DNA from: Acholeplasmataceae bacterium
GTDB lineage: Bacteria; Bacillota_I; Bacilli_A; Acholeplasmatales; Acholeplasmataceae
NCBI GenBank assembly: GCA_021736335.1
Contig: JAIPGC010000002.1
Coordinates: 57,456 to 121,455, forward strand
Length of the DNA stretch: 64,000 nucleotides
Reading direction: 5' to 3'
Both the position numbers and the translations under genes were made by a program. Shown piece by piece: positions 53,269 through 62,698 of the stretch. Position 1 is the stretch's first letter. Each line of letters begins with the position of its first letter. Under the pieces are notes generated by a model. It was not told where the DNA came from. It was given only the letters and a program-made list of their open reading frames with translations, and ran no database searches.

Positions 53269-53624
53269 ATACTGTGACCAACACAGGAATTTAAAAAAAT
53301 AGGAGGAAAAAAATGAAGAAAGTTTTATTTATGCTTTTTGCAGTCTTATCAGTACTTGTACTTGTTGGCTGTAAAGATGAAGGAGTTACTGAACTCCAAA
53401 TGTTATGGTGGAGTGATGGTACTGAAGGTGATGTAATGCAAACGCTTCTAGATGATTATCTTGAAGAAACTGGTATTACTATCGAATTAGTTCCAATTGC
53501 TTATAATGATTATGAAGCTAGACTAGCTACTATGATTAGTGGTGAAGAAGCACCAGCGTTAGCACGTGTTACTGAAGGTCACTTAAATAACTTCAAGACT
53601 CAAATCTTACCTCTTGATGATGTT

Positions 53625-55338
53625 GGTAGTGTCAAAAGTCTTGATTTTGACCTACTTTCTTCTTATTTTTATACTCTTCATTTTAATAAAAAAAGAGTAG
53701 TTAATCCCGTGTTATAATGAATGTGCGAACAAACCATTAAAGGAGATCAACTACCCATGGAAAGTTTAACACATTTTATTGAAATTTTAAAGACTTTAGA
53801 ACTAAATATTTTTATTATCAATACGAATTTAGAACCATTAATAATGAATCAGTATGTTCCACCCCATTTAGAAGAATTAACAAAGGATCCAGAAATCAAT
53901 AAATACATTGATTCAATCAATCAACAATTAATCTGTTTAAATGAATTGATATCTCCAATAGCAAAATCAGCTAAAGCAGCAACTTACACAAAGAACTTAG
54001 ACCGAACAGAACCTTATGCAAACTTCATTATCGATGAAGCTCCAGTTGTTAAAGAAGGCCATTATAAACAGTTATCCTTTGAAGAATTATTGGTAAATTC
54101 CACGAAGGAAATCAAACCTATCAAGAGACAAAAACCATTTGATTATAGTGGAACTTGTATTCATTGTGGTGCCCCTAATGGGTTTATATACTCTCATACG
54201 AAAACTCAACTTCGGTGTAAAGTATGTTTAGGCACATTTACGATACACCCTGCTTATCACGAAGAAATTACACATCATTGTCCTCATTGTGAGTTTAAAC
54301 TATCACTGAAACATATTCGTTCGGATTACAACGTTTTAACCTGTAATAATGATTCTTGTCCATTTTATATCAAAAACCAAAAATTATTAAAATCTGGTAA
54401 CGCTAATCATTTAAAGGTTCACAAAAACGCATATAAATTAAGATATAATTTTAGACTATTTGACTTCAATATCCCTGAGATAAAGTCTAATCTGCCTTTT
54501 TCTATTCATTCTAAAATAGACTTATCTAAGATTCATCATTCTCAATATACGTTAGGATTAGTCTTAACATATTATGTGAACTATGGACTTTCTTCTAGAA
54601 AAACTTCTAGAATATTACACGAAATTCATGGCATTAAAATATCGCACCAAACCATTGTTAATTACGCTGAGGCTACTGCTTCGATTACTGAAGCATTAAA
54701 TGATGCATATCCTTATGAGTTGTCTAATACAATTACGTTCGATGAAACTTATATTAAAGTTAAGGGTAAATCAAACTATGTCTTTTTTGGTTCAGATACC
54801 TTAAACAAAATAATTACTTCTTATCGAATCTTTAAACATCGTAGTACTAGAAACGCAGTTACCACTTTATATCAAACATTCAATAAGTTTCCAATCATTC
54901 CATCTGATTTAAATATCGTCACAGATGGTAATCCCATCTACAATGCATCCCAGGTTTTCTTTTCCATGAATGATATTAAATTTGATTTATATCAAGTGAT
55001 AGGTGTTGAAAACAAGGATGATGTGTCTCGTAAATGGCGTAGCTTTAAACAAGTTGAAGAGCGTCTTAATCGAACCTACAAACAAAATTACTATGGGACG
55101 AACGGTTATGGAAGCTTAAGAAACGCTAATGTTTATATGTCTCTTTATGTTTCTTTCTATAACTTCTTACGATCTCACTCAGCTCTTAAATATAGAACTC
55201 CTATTCAATTAGATATTATTGAAGATGATGATCTAATGCCTAATAAATGGTTAAAACTTTTAGCTTATTCCAGTACTCTTTTTAAGCCTCTAGAATATAT
55301 CGCTTAATTCATTCTTCCATTAAACTTTTGACACTACC
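53625..55338 (+). mobile_element. IS6-like insertion sequence, 1,714 bp
   Basis: Perfect 15-bp terminal inverted repeats GGTAGTGTCAAAAGT (53625-53639) and ACTTTTGACACTACC (55324-55338), flanked by an 8-bp target duplication ATGATGTT (53617-53624 and 55339-55346). The single intact gene is a DDE transposase. An 8-bp duplication and GG termini suit the IS6/IS240 group, but the N-terminal zinc ribbons make the family call tentative. Perfect ends and an intact ORF imply recent insertion. Confidence 0.95.
53757..55307 (+). CDS. DDE transposase with N-terminal zinc ribbons
   Basis: A 516-residue transposase. An N-terminal helical part is followed by two zinc-ribbon pairs (CIHCGAP...CKVC and CPHCEF...CNNDSC). 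A helix-turn-helix region (YGLSSRKTSRILHEIHGIKISHQTIVNYA) and the RNase-H-like core come next, with DDE residues in FDETYIKVKG, IVTDGNPIYN and KQVEERLNRTY. The start at 53757 is chosen because the -10 TATAAT at 53713-53718 puts the transcript start beyond the earlier ATG (53721), and AAAGGAG precedes 53757. Intact and likely active. Confidence 0.9.
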   Translation: MESLTHFIEILKTLELNIFIINTNLEPLIMNQYVPPHLEELTKDPEINKYIDSINQQLICLNELISPIAKSAKAATYTKNLDRTEPYANFIIDEAPVVKEGHYKQLSFEELLVNSTKEIKPIKRQKPFDYSGTCIHCGAPNGFIYSHTKTQLRCKVCLGTFTIHPAYHEEITHHCPHCEFKLSLKHIRSDYNVLTCNNDSCPFYIKNQKLLKSGNANHLKVHKNAYKLRYNFRLFDFNIPEIKSNLPFSIHSKIDLSKIHHSQYTLGLVLTYYVNYGLSSRKTSRILHEIHGIKISHQTIVNYAEATASITEALNDAYPYELSNTITFDETYIKVKGKSNYVFFGSDTLNKIITSYRIFKHRSTRNAVTTLYQTFNKFPIIPSDLNIVTDGNPIYNASQVFFSMNDIKFDLYQVIGVENKDDVSRKWRSFKQVEERLNRTYKQNYYGTNGYGSLRNANVYMSLYVSFYNFLRSHSALKYRTPIQLDIIEDDDLMPNKWLKLLAYSSTLFKPLEYIA

Positions 55339-56278
55339 ATGATGTTTATGATACTTCTGGTTTCACTAACTTATTCTACAATGCAGATGGCGATGTCATC
55401 TCATTACCAATGGATATCACTGCTAATGGTCTATTTGTCAATCTTGACTTATTAGAAGCTAATGGTGTTAACTATCCTGAGCTTGGAGATCCAGTTTGGA
55501 CTTGGGCAGAATTCGAAACTGAAATGTTAAAGCTTAAGGATAAAGCTGGCGTTACCGCTCCTGGTCTATTTGATCACCAAGGACATAGATTTATGCCTTT
55601 GCTATATCAAAATGGCGTTAAAATTTGGTCAACTCCATACTCAGCTAGTAATTTAAAATCTACTGCTGCTGTTGAAGTAGTTCAAATGATGATGGACTTC
55701 TATGAAGAAGGTTTCTTACCACTTGATACTTATGTCACTAAGAATTCAGCTTCATTATTCCGTACTGGTCAATATGGTTTCCATATTTCAGGTAACTGGA
55801 ATGTCAGTGGTTATCAAGATTTAACTTTTGATTGGGCAGTTGTTCCAATGCCAAAGATGGCAAACCGTGCAACAATCCTTGGTGGTAAATCACTAGCTGC
55901 TTTTGATGGCAGTGGTGCTGAAAAAGAAGCTAAAGACTTCATCGCTTGGATGTCAGAAGGTGCTCAACATGACGCTTATACTGGTGGTGTTCCTTACTTA
56001 ACTCCAAGATTAGGTGCTACAGTTAATTATGGTGATTTTGCTGATCAATATGCAGTATTCTTAGATGAAATTGCAAACACAAATGAAATGTATGTACAAG
56101 ACTGGTTAAACCAAGTTATGATTCCAGGTATGTACCCACTCATTAATCAATTTGTTCAAGACATTGCAGATCCAAACAACACAAAGACTGCTCTACAACT
56201 TCTTACTGATTTAGAAACTGCTCTAAAAGCAGCTGCACCAACAAGTTAATTTTTAAAAATGCAATTCAATCGATGATT

Positions 56279-56304
56279 AGGTGTCACGAATTTTCGTGGC
56301 ACCT
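56279..56304 (+). other. Intercistronic hairpin after the binding-protein gene
   Basis: An 11-bp stem AGGTGTCACGA/TCGTGGCACCT with ATTT loop and no U-tract, 30 bp past the SBP stop. Such hairpins often protect the upstream ABC transcript and set the level of downstream genes rather than ending transcription. Confidence 0.7.
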
Positions 56305-56397
56305 GATGATTGATGCATTAAAATCTTTGATTAGTTATGTAAGAGACCATAGAGAGACTAATTAATCAAATATTTTAGTGAAGTATAGGAGAAATAT

Positions 56398-57738
56398 ATG
56401 AAAAAATTTGAAGTTTTATATGTACCAATTGGAGTACCGACATTTCATCTTGAATCAGCACAAACTGCATTCGAGTCATCAATTAAATTAATACGTTCTT
56501 TTGCTGCTGATGCAATTGTTCCTAATGAAATGCTTCTTTCACTAGACTTGCTAAAGGATTTCATTCAAGATAGAAATCCAGATTTAGTCATTTTACAAAA
56601 TGTGACATTTGCGAATTCTGCATATGCTACTGAAGTTTTCAAACGAATCAATGCACCAATATTGCTTTGGACACTCAGAGAACCTGTTATTGATGGTGGA
56701 AGACTGCGTCTTAATTCTTTAACTGGTGCTTTTTCTGCTGGATATGCACATTACAATATGAAAACTGATCATTTTCAGTATCTATATGGCTCACCAGATG
56801 AAAAACAAGTTCAATCATCATTATCAAAGGTCATTGAAGTCGCAAAAATCAAGCATTCGATGAAAGATATGAATTTATTGATGATAGGTCATACACCTCA
56901 GGGGTTTGGGTTTGGTCGTGCTCTAGATTTAGAAATGGCTAGAACTTTTGGAGTCAATCTATTATCTATTGAATCACGAGAACTCACACAAATGGCTAAA
57001 GCATTGAAAGATGAAGATACAGAACAAGTTTCTATGAAAGCCTTTGAAAAGATGGTTGGTTTAGAACATACAGAATCAAAAAACAAAATTGATTTTCTAA
57101 AATTATATGCAATATACAAAGCCTATATTGATAAGAACAATATCAAAGCAATCGCTTCAAGATGTTGGCCAGACTTTTTCACTGACTATGGCACTCCTGT
57201 TTGTGGTGTGTTAGGTTTGCTTAATGATGACAATATTGCTGCTGCTTGCGAAGCAGATGCTTATGGTGCATTATCTATGTACATTGGTCAGCAACTCACA
57301 AAAATACCAACATATTTAGGAGATCCTGTTTCCATTGATGAAATTGAAAACACCATGACATTTTGGCATTGTGGTACCGCTGCTTGTTCTTTAGCAAGAC
57401 TTGATACAGGTGCAACTACTGGTGTTCATCCTAATCGCAAGATTGGGCCAACAATGGAGTTTGGTCTAAGACCAAGCAAGAAAGCAACTATCTTTAGAAT
57501 TGGTAGAAAACCTGATGGTAGCTTTAGATTTTTCTTAACTCATGGTGAAATTTTAGATAAACCTCAACAATTCTTAGGTACCTCAATGGTTGTAAAAGTT
57601 GAGCCTAATGTTAAATATCTACTAGGACAAATGGTTAAGAATGGTTGGGAACCACATTTTGTTGTTTTATATGATGATGTGGTTGAAGAATTAACAATTT
57701 TAGCAGAGATGCTTAACATCGAGATATGCAAATACTAG
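56398..57738 (+). CDS. sqvD: Sulfoquinovose isomerase (AraA/FucI-fold)
   Basis: A 446-residue protein of the arabinose/fucose isomerase fold. It has an N-terminal VPIGVPTFHLESAQTAF segment, a Rossmann-like middle (LMIGHTPQGFGFGRALDLEMARTFG), ASRCWPDFFTDYGTPVCGVLG, and a C-terminal barrel with WHCGTAACSLAR. Its place between the SQ importer and transketolase genes fits conversion of SQ to 6-deoxy-6-sulfofructose. The start follows AGGAGAAATAT. The symbol is by analogy with AraA-type SQ isomerases of the transaldolase pathway, and the activity is inferred from context. Confidence 0.82.
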   Translation: MKKFEVLYVPIGVPTFHLESAQTAFESSIKLIRSFAADAIVPNEMLLSLDLLKDFIQDRNPDLVILQNVTFANSAYATEVFKRINAPILLWTLREPVIDGGRLRLNSLTGAFSAGYAHYNMKTDHFQYLYGSPDEKQVQSSLSKVIEVAKIKHSMKDMNLLMIGHTPQGFGFGRALDLEMARTFGVNLLSIESRELTQMAKALKDEDTEQVSMKAFEKMVGLEHTESKNKIDFLKLYAIYKAYIDKNNIKAIASRCWPDFFTDYGTPVCGVLGLLNDDNIAAACEADAYGALSMYIGQQLTKIPTYLGDPVSIDEIENTMTFWHCGTAACSLARLDTGATTGVHPNRKIGPTMEFGLRPSKKATIFRIGRKPDGSFRFFLTHGEILDKPQQFLGTSMVVKVEPNVKYLLGQMVKNGWEPHFVVLYDDVVEELTILAEMLNIEICKY

Positions 57739-57749
57739 GAGACATAACA

Positions 57750-58562
57750 ATGAATGCGAAAAGTTATTTAGAATCACAAGCAAAAGAAATCAGAAAGCTG
57801 ACACTGAATTGTATCGCCACTTTAGGTGTTGGACATGTTGGTGGTAGTTTATCAATTGCTGACATATTAGCAGTTCTATATTTTGATCAAATGCATATTG
57901 ATCCAAAAAATCCAAATATGCCAGATCGTGATCGTTTTGTACTATCTAAAGGACATGGCGGTCCAGCTGTTTATGCCACTTTAGCCCTAAAGGGTTACTT
58001 TCCTATGGAACTTTTAGATACATTAAACAAACCAAATACCAATTTACCCAGCCACACTGATAAAAATAAGACGATAGGTGTCGATATGACAACAGGATCC
58101 TTGGGTCAAGGATTTTCAGCTTCAGTTGGGATGGCTACTGCTATCCAAATGGATAAAGGAGCCAATTACGTATATGCAATCATCGGAGATGGTGAGAGTC
58201 AAGAAGGTCAGATTTGGGAAGCTTCTATGTTTGCTGGAAACCGCAAATTGGATCATTTAATAGCATTTACAGATCGTAACTTGATGCAAATCGATGGCGA
58301 AGTTAAAGGCATCAACGATGTCAGTCCATTAGATGATAAATGGAGAGCTTTCAATTGGCATGTACAAGTTATTGATGGACATGATGTATTAGCTATTAAA
58401 GATGCTATCATTGAAGCCAAAAAAGCAATAGGTAAACCTTCAATGATTATATGTAACACAATTAAAGGCAAGGGTGCTAATTTCTGTGAGGGTCAAGCAG
58501 CATCTCATAATATGAACGTGACAAAAGAAATGGCTCAAAAAGCAATTGAAGGGATGAACTAA
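57750..58562 (+). CDS. sqwG: Transketolase, N-terminal (TPP-binding) subunit
   Basis: A 270-residue split transketolase half. It shows GHVGGSLSIADILAVLYF, SKGHGGPAVYATLALKG, TGSLGQGFSASVGMA and GDGESQEGQIWEASMFA with the GDG-NN-type TPP/Mg site. The start at 57750 follows AGGAGACATAACA; an earlier Met overlaps the isomerase end without a site. Split transketolases also serve ribose metabolism, but in this operon the halves should transfer C2 units from sulfofructose and sulfoerythrulose to glyceraldehyde-3-phosphate, giving xylulose-5-phosphate. Named after the described sulfo-TK pathway. Confidence 0.87.
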   Translation: MNAKSYLESQAKEIRKLTLNCIATLGVGHVGGSLSIADILAVLYFDQMHIDPKNPNMPDRDRFVLSKGHGGPAVYATLALKGYFPMELLDTLNKPNTNLPSHTDKNKTIGVDMTTGSLGQGFSASVGMATAIQMDKGANYVYAIIGDGESQEGQIWEASMFAGNRKLDHLIAFTDRNLMQIDGEVKGINDVSPLDDKWRAFNWHVQVIDGHDVLAIKDAIIEAKKAIGKPSMIICNTIKGKGANFCEGQAASHNMNVTKEMAQKAIEGMN

Positions 58563-58564
58563 TC

Positions 58565-59527
58565 ATGGAACTAAGAAATAGACAATTAAGAGACATATAT
58601 GTAGATTTACTCATTCACTATGCTGAAATCTATCCTGAAATAGTCATTGTTGAAGCTGATTTGATGAAAGCACTCAAGACAACACTATTTGCTGAAAAAT
58701 ACCCAGAACGTGTCGTCAATGTTGGTGTTGCTGAATCTAATATGATTGGTGTTGCTTCAGGATTATCTAATATGGGTAAACTTCCATTCACACATACTTT
58801 CACGCCTTTTGCTACAAGACGTGTTTATGACCAAGTTATGCTATCTGTAGCTTATGCTCAACTCAATGTCAAAATGGTAGGTTCAGATCCTGGCATTATG
58901 GCACAACTTAATGGTGGTACACACATGTCACTCGAGGATGCTGGCATTATGAGAAATATTCCAACAATGACTATTTTTGAACCTGTTGATGGTGTTCAAC
59001 TTGCTGCGATGTTTCCACAAATAATTAAACATTATGGACCAATGTACATACGTTTATTACGTCAAGAATTTGATCCTATATTTGCAGATGATCAAGTCTT
59101 CGAATTGGGAAAAGCCACACCTATTATTGAGGGTACTGATGTCACCATATTTGCAACAGGCATCATGGTTAAAGAAGCCTTGGATGCTCAAAAAATATTA
59201 CTTGAAAAAGGTGTTTCTGCAAGTGTCATCAATATCCATACATTAAAACCTATTGATGTTGATGCTATTGTCAAAGAAGCTAAAAAAACTAAAGCAGTTG
59301 TCACCGCTGAAAATCACAATATCATCAATGGATTGGGTAGTGCAGTTGCTGAGGTTTTAGCAGAAAATTGTCCTACTGTTATGGAAAGAGTTGGAACAAA
59401 AGATCATTTTGGTGAAGTGGGTAAAAAAGATTTTCTCATGGAAAAATTTGGTCTAAAAGCACAAAATATTGTGGATGCAGTAAATAAAGTTTTACTAAGA
59501 AAAAATACTTGTTGCAAGGGAGAATAA
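58565..59527 (+). CDS. sqwH: Transketolase, C-terminal (Pyr/C domain) subunit
   Basis: A 320-residue partner of the preceding subunit, 2 bp downstream. The pyrimidine-binding domain carries GVAESNMIGVASGLSNMGKLPFTHTFTPFATRR (catalytic Glu in VAES and the Phe/His loop); the transketolase C-domain follows (VTIFATGIMVKEALDAQKILLEKGVSASVINIHTLKPIDVDA). Both are required for activity. Close coupling argues for an obligate heteromer. Its C2 chemistry on sulfonated sugars is inferred from the locus and the published family. Confidence 0.87.
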   Translation: MELRNRQLRDIYVDLLIHYAEIYPEIVIVEADLMKALKTTLFAEKYPERVVNVGVAESNMIGVASGLSNMGKLPFTHTFTPFATRRVYDQVMLSVAYAQLNVKMVGSDPGIMAQLNGGTHMSLEDAGIMRNIPTMTIFEPVDGVQLAAMFPQIIKHYGPMYIRLLRQEFDPIFADDQVFELGKATPIIEGTDVTIFATGIMVKEALDAQKILLEKGVSASVINIHTLKPIDVDAIVKEAKKTKAVVTAENHNIINGLGSAVAEVLAENCPTVMERVGTKDHFGEVGKKDFLMEKFGLKAQNIVDAVNKVLLRKNTCCKGE

Positions 59528-59531
59528 CTAG

Positions 59532-60011
59532 ATGAGAAAAATATTTATCGGATCAGATAAGTCCGGATTTGCGCTTAAAGAAGCCATTAAATCTTATTTA
59601 AAAGATAATGATTATGATGTGTTGGATATTGGAACAACAGATGAAGAAAAACCATTTCCATTTTTTGAAGTAGCTCAAGCAGGAGCAAAGAAAATTCAAA
59701 ATCATGAATTTGAACAAGGCATCTTGATATGTGGTACTGGAATGGGAATGTCTATTGTTGCTAATAAGCATGAAGGTGTTCATGCTGCTGCTTGCGAAAG
59801 TGTTTATGCTGCTGAAAAAGCACGCGCTATCAATGACTGTAATGTTCTTTGTATGGGTGGTTGGATTATTGCACCAATCATGGGAGTAGAGATGGCTAAA
59901 ACTTTTTTAAATACGAGCTTTACTCAAAATCTTGAAGATTGGCGTGCAAGAAACCTAGAAAAAGCTAGAGTTGTTGTGCGTGAAATTGAAAAGGAAAGTT
60001 TTCATAAATAA
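59532..60011 (+). CDS. sqwI: RpiB/LacAB-type sugar isomerase (sulfoerythrose isomerase)
   Basis: A 159-residue RpiB-fold isomerase. It shows IFIGSDKSGFALKEAIKSYL (Asp-linked phosphate-loop position), DVLDIGTTDEE, ILICGTGMGMSIVANKHEGVHAA (catalytic Cys in the CGTG segment) and NDCNVLCMGGWIIAP. Ribose-phosphate isomerase B members convert aldoses to ketoses. Between transketolase and aldehyde dehydrogenase genes, the fitting step is 4-deoxy-4-sulfoerythrose to sulfoerythrulose, so the second transketolase round can release sulfoacetaldehyde. The substrate is inferred. Confidence 0.85.
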   Translation: MRKIFIGSDKSGFALKEAIKSYLKDNDYDVLDIGTTDEEKPFPFFEVAQAGAKKIQNHEFEQGILICGTGMGMSIVANKHEGVHAAACESVYAAEKARAINDCNVLCMGGWIIAPIMGVEMAKTFLNTSFTQNLEDWRARNLEKARVVVREIEKESFHK

Positions 60012-60031
60012 GCACTAAGGAGCCTTTATAA

Positions 60032-61273
60032 ATGATTGCTATTATTTCTTTACTTTCACTTGTTATTGCCATAGCTATAGGCTTTTGGAAAAACATCAAT
60101 GTTGGGCTCATCGCTCTGGCTTTTTCACTTATTCTTGGTTATTATGTTGGTGGAATTCCGATTAATACAATTATTAGTTATTGGCCCTTAAAATTATTTT
60201 TTACAACCTTTGGAATTACCTTATTATTTAGCATTGCAAAATTAAATGGTACATTAGAAAAAATTTCTAAGTTTATTATCTTTCAAAGTCGTGGCAGAAA
60301 AATATTAATACCTGTCATATTTTATGTACTTGCTTTAGTTATCGCTTCCGTAGGACCTGGTAATATATCAACTAGTGCATTATTATTACCCATAGGTTTA
60401 GCTATTGCATTTCAAACAGGTATATCTATCTTAATGGTCAGTAGTCTGATCATATTAGGTTCGATTGCTGGAGGTTTATCACCATTAGCTCCAAATGGTA
60501 TCGTTGCTCTTGATTTAGCTTTGAGTAATGGTGTTGGTGACTTGGGTTTTAGCATCTTCCTATTCAACGTACTATCTATGACTTTATTCTCAATTTTAAT
60601 TTTCATTGTCTTAGGTGGATTCAAACTTCACGGAGATCATGTGGAAATATCAAAACCAGGCAAATTTAATAGGGAACAAATTATTACTATGATTGCGGTT
60701 GTTCTTCTTGTGCTTTGGGTTATCATTGGTGGTGTCAATGTTGGATTTGCAGCATTTGCATTTTCTGCAATTCTACTCATTTTAAAAGCTGCTGATCAGA
60801 ATGAGTCTATTCAACATGTCCCATGGTCTACATTATTGCTGATATGTGGAACTGCTGTCTTAATCAGTGTTATTAGTGAACTTGGTGGCGTTAGTCTACT
60901 CACAACATTTTTGGCAAGTTTAATGAATCAGCAAACTGCAGTACCAATTATGGCAGTCCTTTCAGGAGTCATGTCCATTTTTTCTTCTGCAGTCGGTGTC
61001 GTTATGCCAACACTCATACCTACGACTGTCAGTCTTTCAAATGAACTTGGAATGGTTGTTTCACCAGCGGTTCTAACAATTACAATCGCTGTTGCATCAC
61101 ATATTGTTACTATGAGTCCATTTTCAACCATGGGGGCTCTAGCTTTAGCAAGTTCACCAGAATCTGTTGATAAGAAAAAACTATTTAAAAATCTATTTAT
61201 TATGGCGTTTGTATCATTGTTGTTTATAGCATTATTTTTAGGTCTGATGGTAGCCATCGGAACCTTGAACTAA
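60032..61273 (+). CDS. DASS/MatC-like anion transporter, candidate sulfoacetate exporter
   Basis: A 413-residue membrane protein with about eleven helices, resembling the dicarboxylate carrier MatC/SLC13 group of ion transporters. It has the N-terminal LVIAIAIGFWKNINVGLIALAFSLILGY, GPGNISTSALLLPIGLAI and the late IVTMSPFSTMGALALAS motif. The operon has no other exporter, and its end product would be the anion sulfoacetate, so efflux of sulfoacetate is the most economical reading. The direction of transport cannot be told from sequence. Confidence 0.72.
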   Translation: MIAIISLLSLVIAIAIGFWKNINVGLIALAFSLILGYYVGGIPINTIISYWPLKLFFTTFGITLLFSIAKLNGTLEKISKFIIFQSRGRKILIPVIFYVLALVIASVGPGNISTSALLLPIGLAIAFQTGISILMVSSLIILGSIAGGLSPLAPNGIVALDLALSNGVGDLGFSIFLFNVLSMTLFSILIFIVLGGFKLHGDHVEISKPGKFNREQIITMIAVVLLVLWVIIGGVNVGFAAFAFSAILLILKAADQNESIQHVPWSTLLLICGTAVLISVISELGGVSLLTTFLASLMNQQTAVPIMAVLSGVMSIFSSAVGVVMPTLIPTTVSLSNELGMVVSPAVLTITIAVASHIVTMSPFSTMGALALASSPESVDKKKLFKNLFIMAFVSLLFIALFLGLMVAIGTLN

Positions 61274-61285
61274 AGGAGACTTATT

Positions 61286-62689
61286 ATGGAAAATCCAAAA
61301 GAAATCATTCAATCATATATTGAAAAAGCTAGAGCTGCCCAACAATTAATCAACAACTATACTCAAGAGCAAATAGATGAGGTCTGTGTAGCTATTGGTT
61401 GGGAAGTTTATAACGATGAAAATATTAAAAAACTTGCTGAAAAAGCAGTTGAAGATACTAAAATGGGCAATGTTTCTGATAAAATACTAAAACATAAAAA
61501 TAAAGTACTAGGTGTACTAAAAGATATAAAAGGAGCAAAATCAGTTGGTTTAATTGAAACTGATGATGTAAAAAAGATAAAAAAATATGCTAAACCAGTA
61601 GGTGTAGTTGGAGCATTAACACCTGTAACTAACCCCACTGCTACTCCAGCAAGCAATGCTGTAACTATCTTAAAAGGTAGAAATGCTGTTATTTTTGCTC
61701 CTCATCCAAAGGCAAAGATTTCCTCAAAAATGGCTATTGATTTTATGCGTGATGGACTTAAAAAAGTTGGTGCACCAGAAGATCTCATCCAAATTATTGA
61801 AGAGCCTTCCATTGAACTCACTAATGAATTGATGAAACAAGTCGATATTGTACTTGCTACAGGTGGTAGCGCAATGGTTAAAGCTGCTTATTCTTCCGGT
61901 AAACCAGCTTATGGTGTCGGTCCTGGTAACTCTGTTCAAATGGTCGCTGAAGATGCAAACGTTTCAGATGCTGCTCAAAAAATTATGATAAGCAAAGCTT
62001 TTGATTACGCGACTTCTTGCTCCAGCGAAAATTCAATCATCATTCACGAGTCTATTTATCAAGAAATGGTCAAAGAACTTGTTCGTCTAGGTGGAACGTT
62101 GATCTCAGCAGATGAAAGAAATCAACTAGAAGAGCATATGTGGCCACTTAATGCCAAAGGTTATCGTTCAATTAACCCAAAAATTGTTGCTCAATCGGCA
62201 TTAAAAATAGCAAACGACGCGGGACTAAATGTCCCAGATTCAACAACAGTGTTATTGGTTCAAGGTGCACAGGATATAGAGAACGACTTTTTCTCACAGG
62301 AAAAACTCTCCCCCGTTTTAACCCTCTTTTCTTATAAGTCATTTGAAGAAGGCTATCATATCCTAGTGCGCCTAACCGATAACTATGGAACAGGACATTC
62401 ATGTGGAATTCACACATCAAACCAAAAGTATATTGAACATCTTGGAGCAAACATGAAGTCAAGTAGAATCATGGTCAATCAAGCTCAAGCAGCTGCAAAT
62501 GGTGGTGCCTTCTTTAATGGCATGCCTTCTACTGTTTCACTTGGTTGTGGTACATGGGGTGGCAACATCACAACTGAAAACATCAACTATAAGCATTTTC
62601 TCAATGTTACTTGGGTATCTGAGTACTTAACTCCGACTCGTCCAACTGATGAAGATATTTTTGGTGAGTATTTCAAGAAGTTCAAGTAG
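61286..62689 (+). CDS. sqwD: CoA-acylating aldehyde dehydrogenase (sulfoacetaldehyde)
   Basis: A 467-residue ALDH of the PduP/EutE/SauS acylating type. It shows KPVGVVGALTPVTNPTATPASNAVTILKGRN (NAD-binding), LATGGSAMVKAAYSSGKPAYGVGPGN, and the catalytic C245 in ATSCSSENSIIIHES. The C-terminal half carries LRLTDNYGTGHSCGIHT-like substrate-loop sequence. It lacks the conserved Glu general base of hydrolytic ALDHs, as expected. In this operon it should oxidise sulfoacetaldehyde with CoA and NAD+ to sulfoacetyl-CoA. I recall the symbol from work on an Acholeplasma variant pathway; treat it as provisional. Confidence 0.85.
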   Translation: MENPKEIIQSYIEKARAAQQLINNYTQEQIDEVCVAIGWEVYNDENIKKLAEKAVEDTKMGNVSDKILKHKNKVLGVLKDIKGAKSVGLIETDDVKKIKKYAKPVGVVGALTPVTNPTATPASNAVTILKGRNAVIFAPHPKAKISSKMAIDFMRDGLKKVGAPEDLIQIIEEPSIELTNELMKQVDIVLATGGSAMVKAAYSSGKPAYGVGPGNSVQMVAEDANVSDAAQKIMISKAFDYATSCSSENSIIIHESIYQEMVKELVRLGGTLISADERNQLEEHMWPLNAKGYRSINPKIVAQSALKIANDAGLNVPDSTTVLLVQGAQDIENDFFSQEKLSPVLTLFSYKSFEEGYHILVRLTDNYGTGHSCGIHTSNQKYIEHLGANMKSSRIMVNQAQAAANGGAFFNGMPSTVSLGCGTWGGNITTENINYKHFLNVTWVSEYLTPTRPTDEDIFGEYFKKFK

Positions 62690-62698
62690 AGGTGCCAG

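Larger units (their letters stand above)
53313..56249 (+). pseudogene. ABC substrate-binding lipoprotein gene split by an IS
   Basis: The original gene encodes a 404-residue solute-binding lipoprotein (MKKVLFMLFAVLSVLVLVGC) with an AGGAGG site. Codons 1-104 (53313-53624) end in PLDDV. After the IS and one target copy the frame resumes at 55347 with YDTSGFTNLF and runs to 56249. Joining the two restores one continuous reading without any lost base. The C-part has the SBP fold (GGKSLAAFDGSG, WMSEGAQHDAYTGGVPYL). As it stands, the product stops within the IS at about residue 134. The importer is probably inactive in this genotype. Confidence 0.92.

Noticed and set aside
53721-53756. Earlier ATG of the transposase
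   Set aside because: It lies 3 bp after the -10 box, before the predicted transcript start, and has no ribosome site; 53757 has AAAGGAG.
55410-56249. A separate 279-residue gene after the IS
   Set aside because: It is the C-terminal part of the split binding protein; its ATG is an internal Met with no ribosome site, and the frame continues upstream to the IS edge.
56279-56304. Hairpin after the binding protein as a terminator
   Set aside because: Strong stem but no U-tract follows; more likely an mRNA-stabilising intercistronic hairpin.
57750-59527. Ordinary housekeeping transketolase
   Set aside because: Possible in principle, but placement between an SQ isomerase and a sulfoacetaldehyde-type dehydrogenase argues for the sulfoglycolytic role.
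62172-62462. Minus-strand ORF inside the aldehyde dehydrogenase
   Set aside because: Overlaps catalytic-domain coding; low complexity and no start signal.
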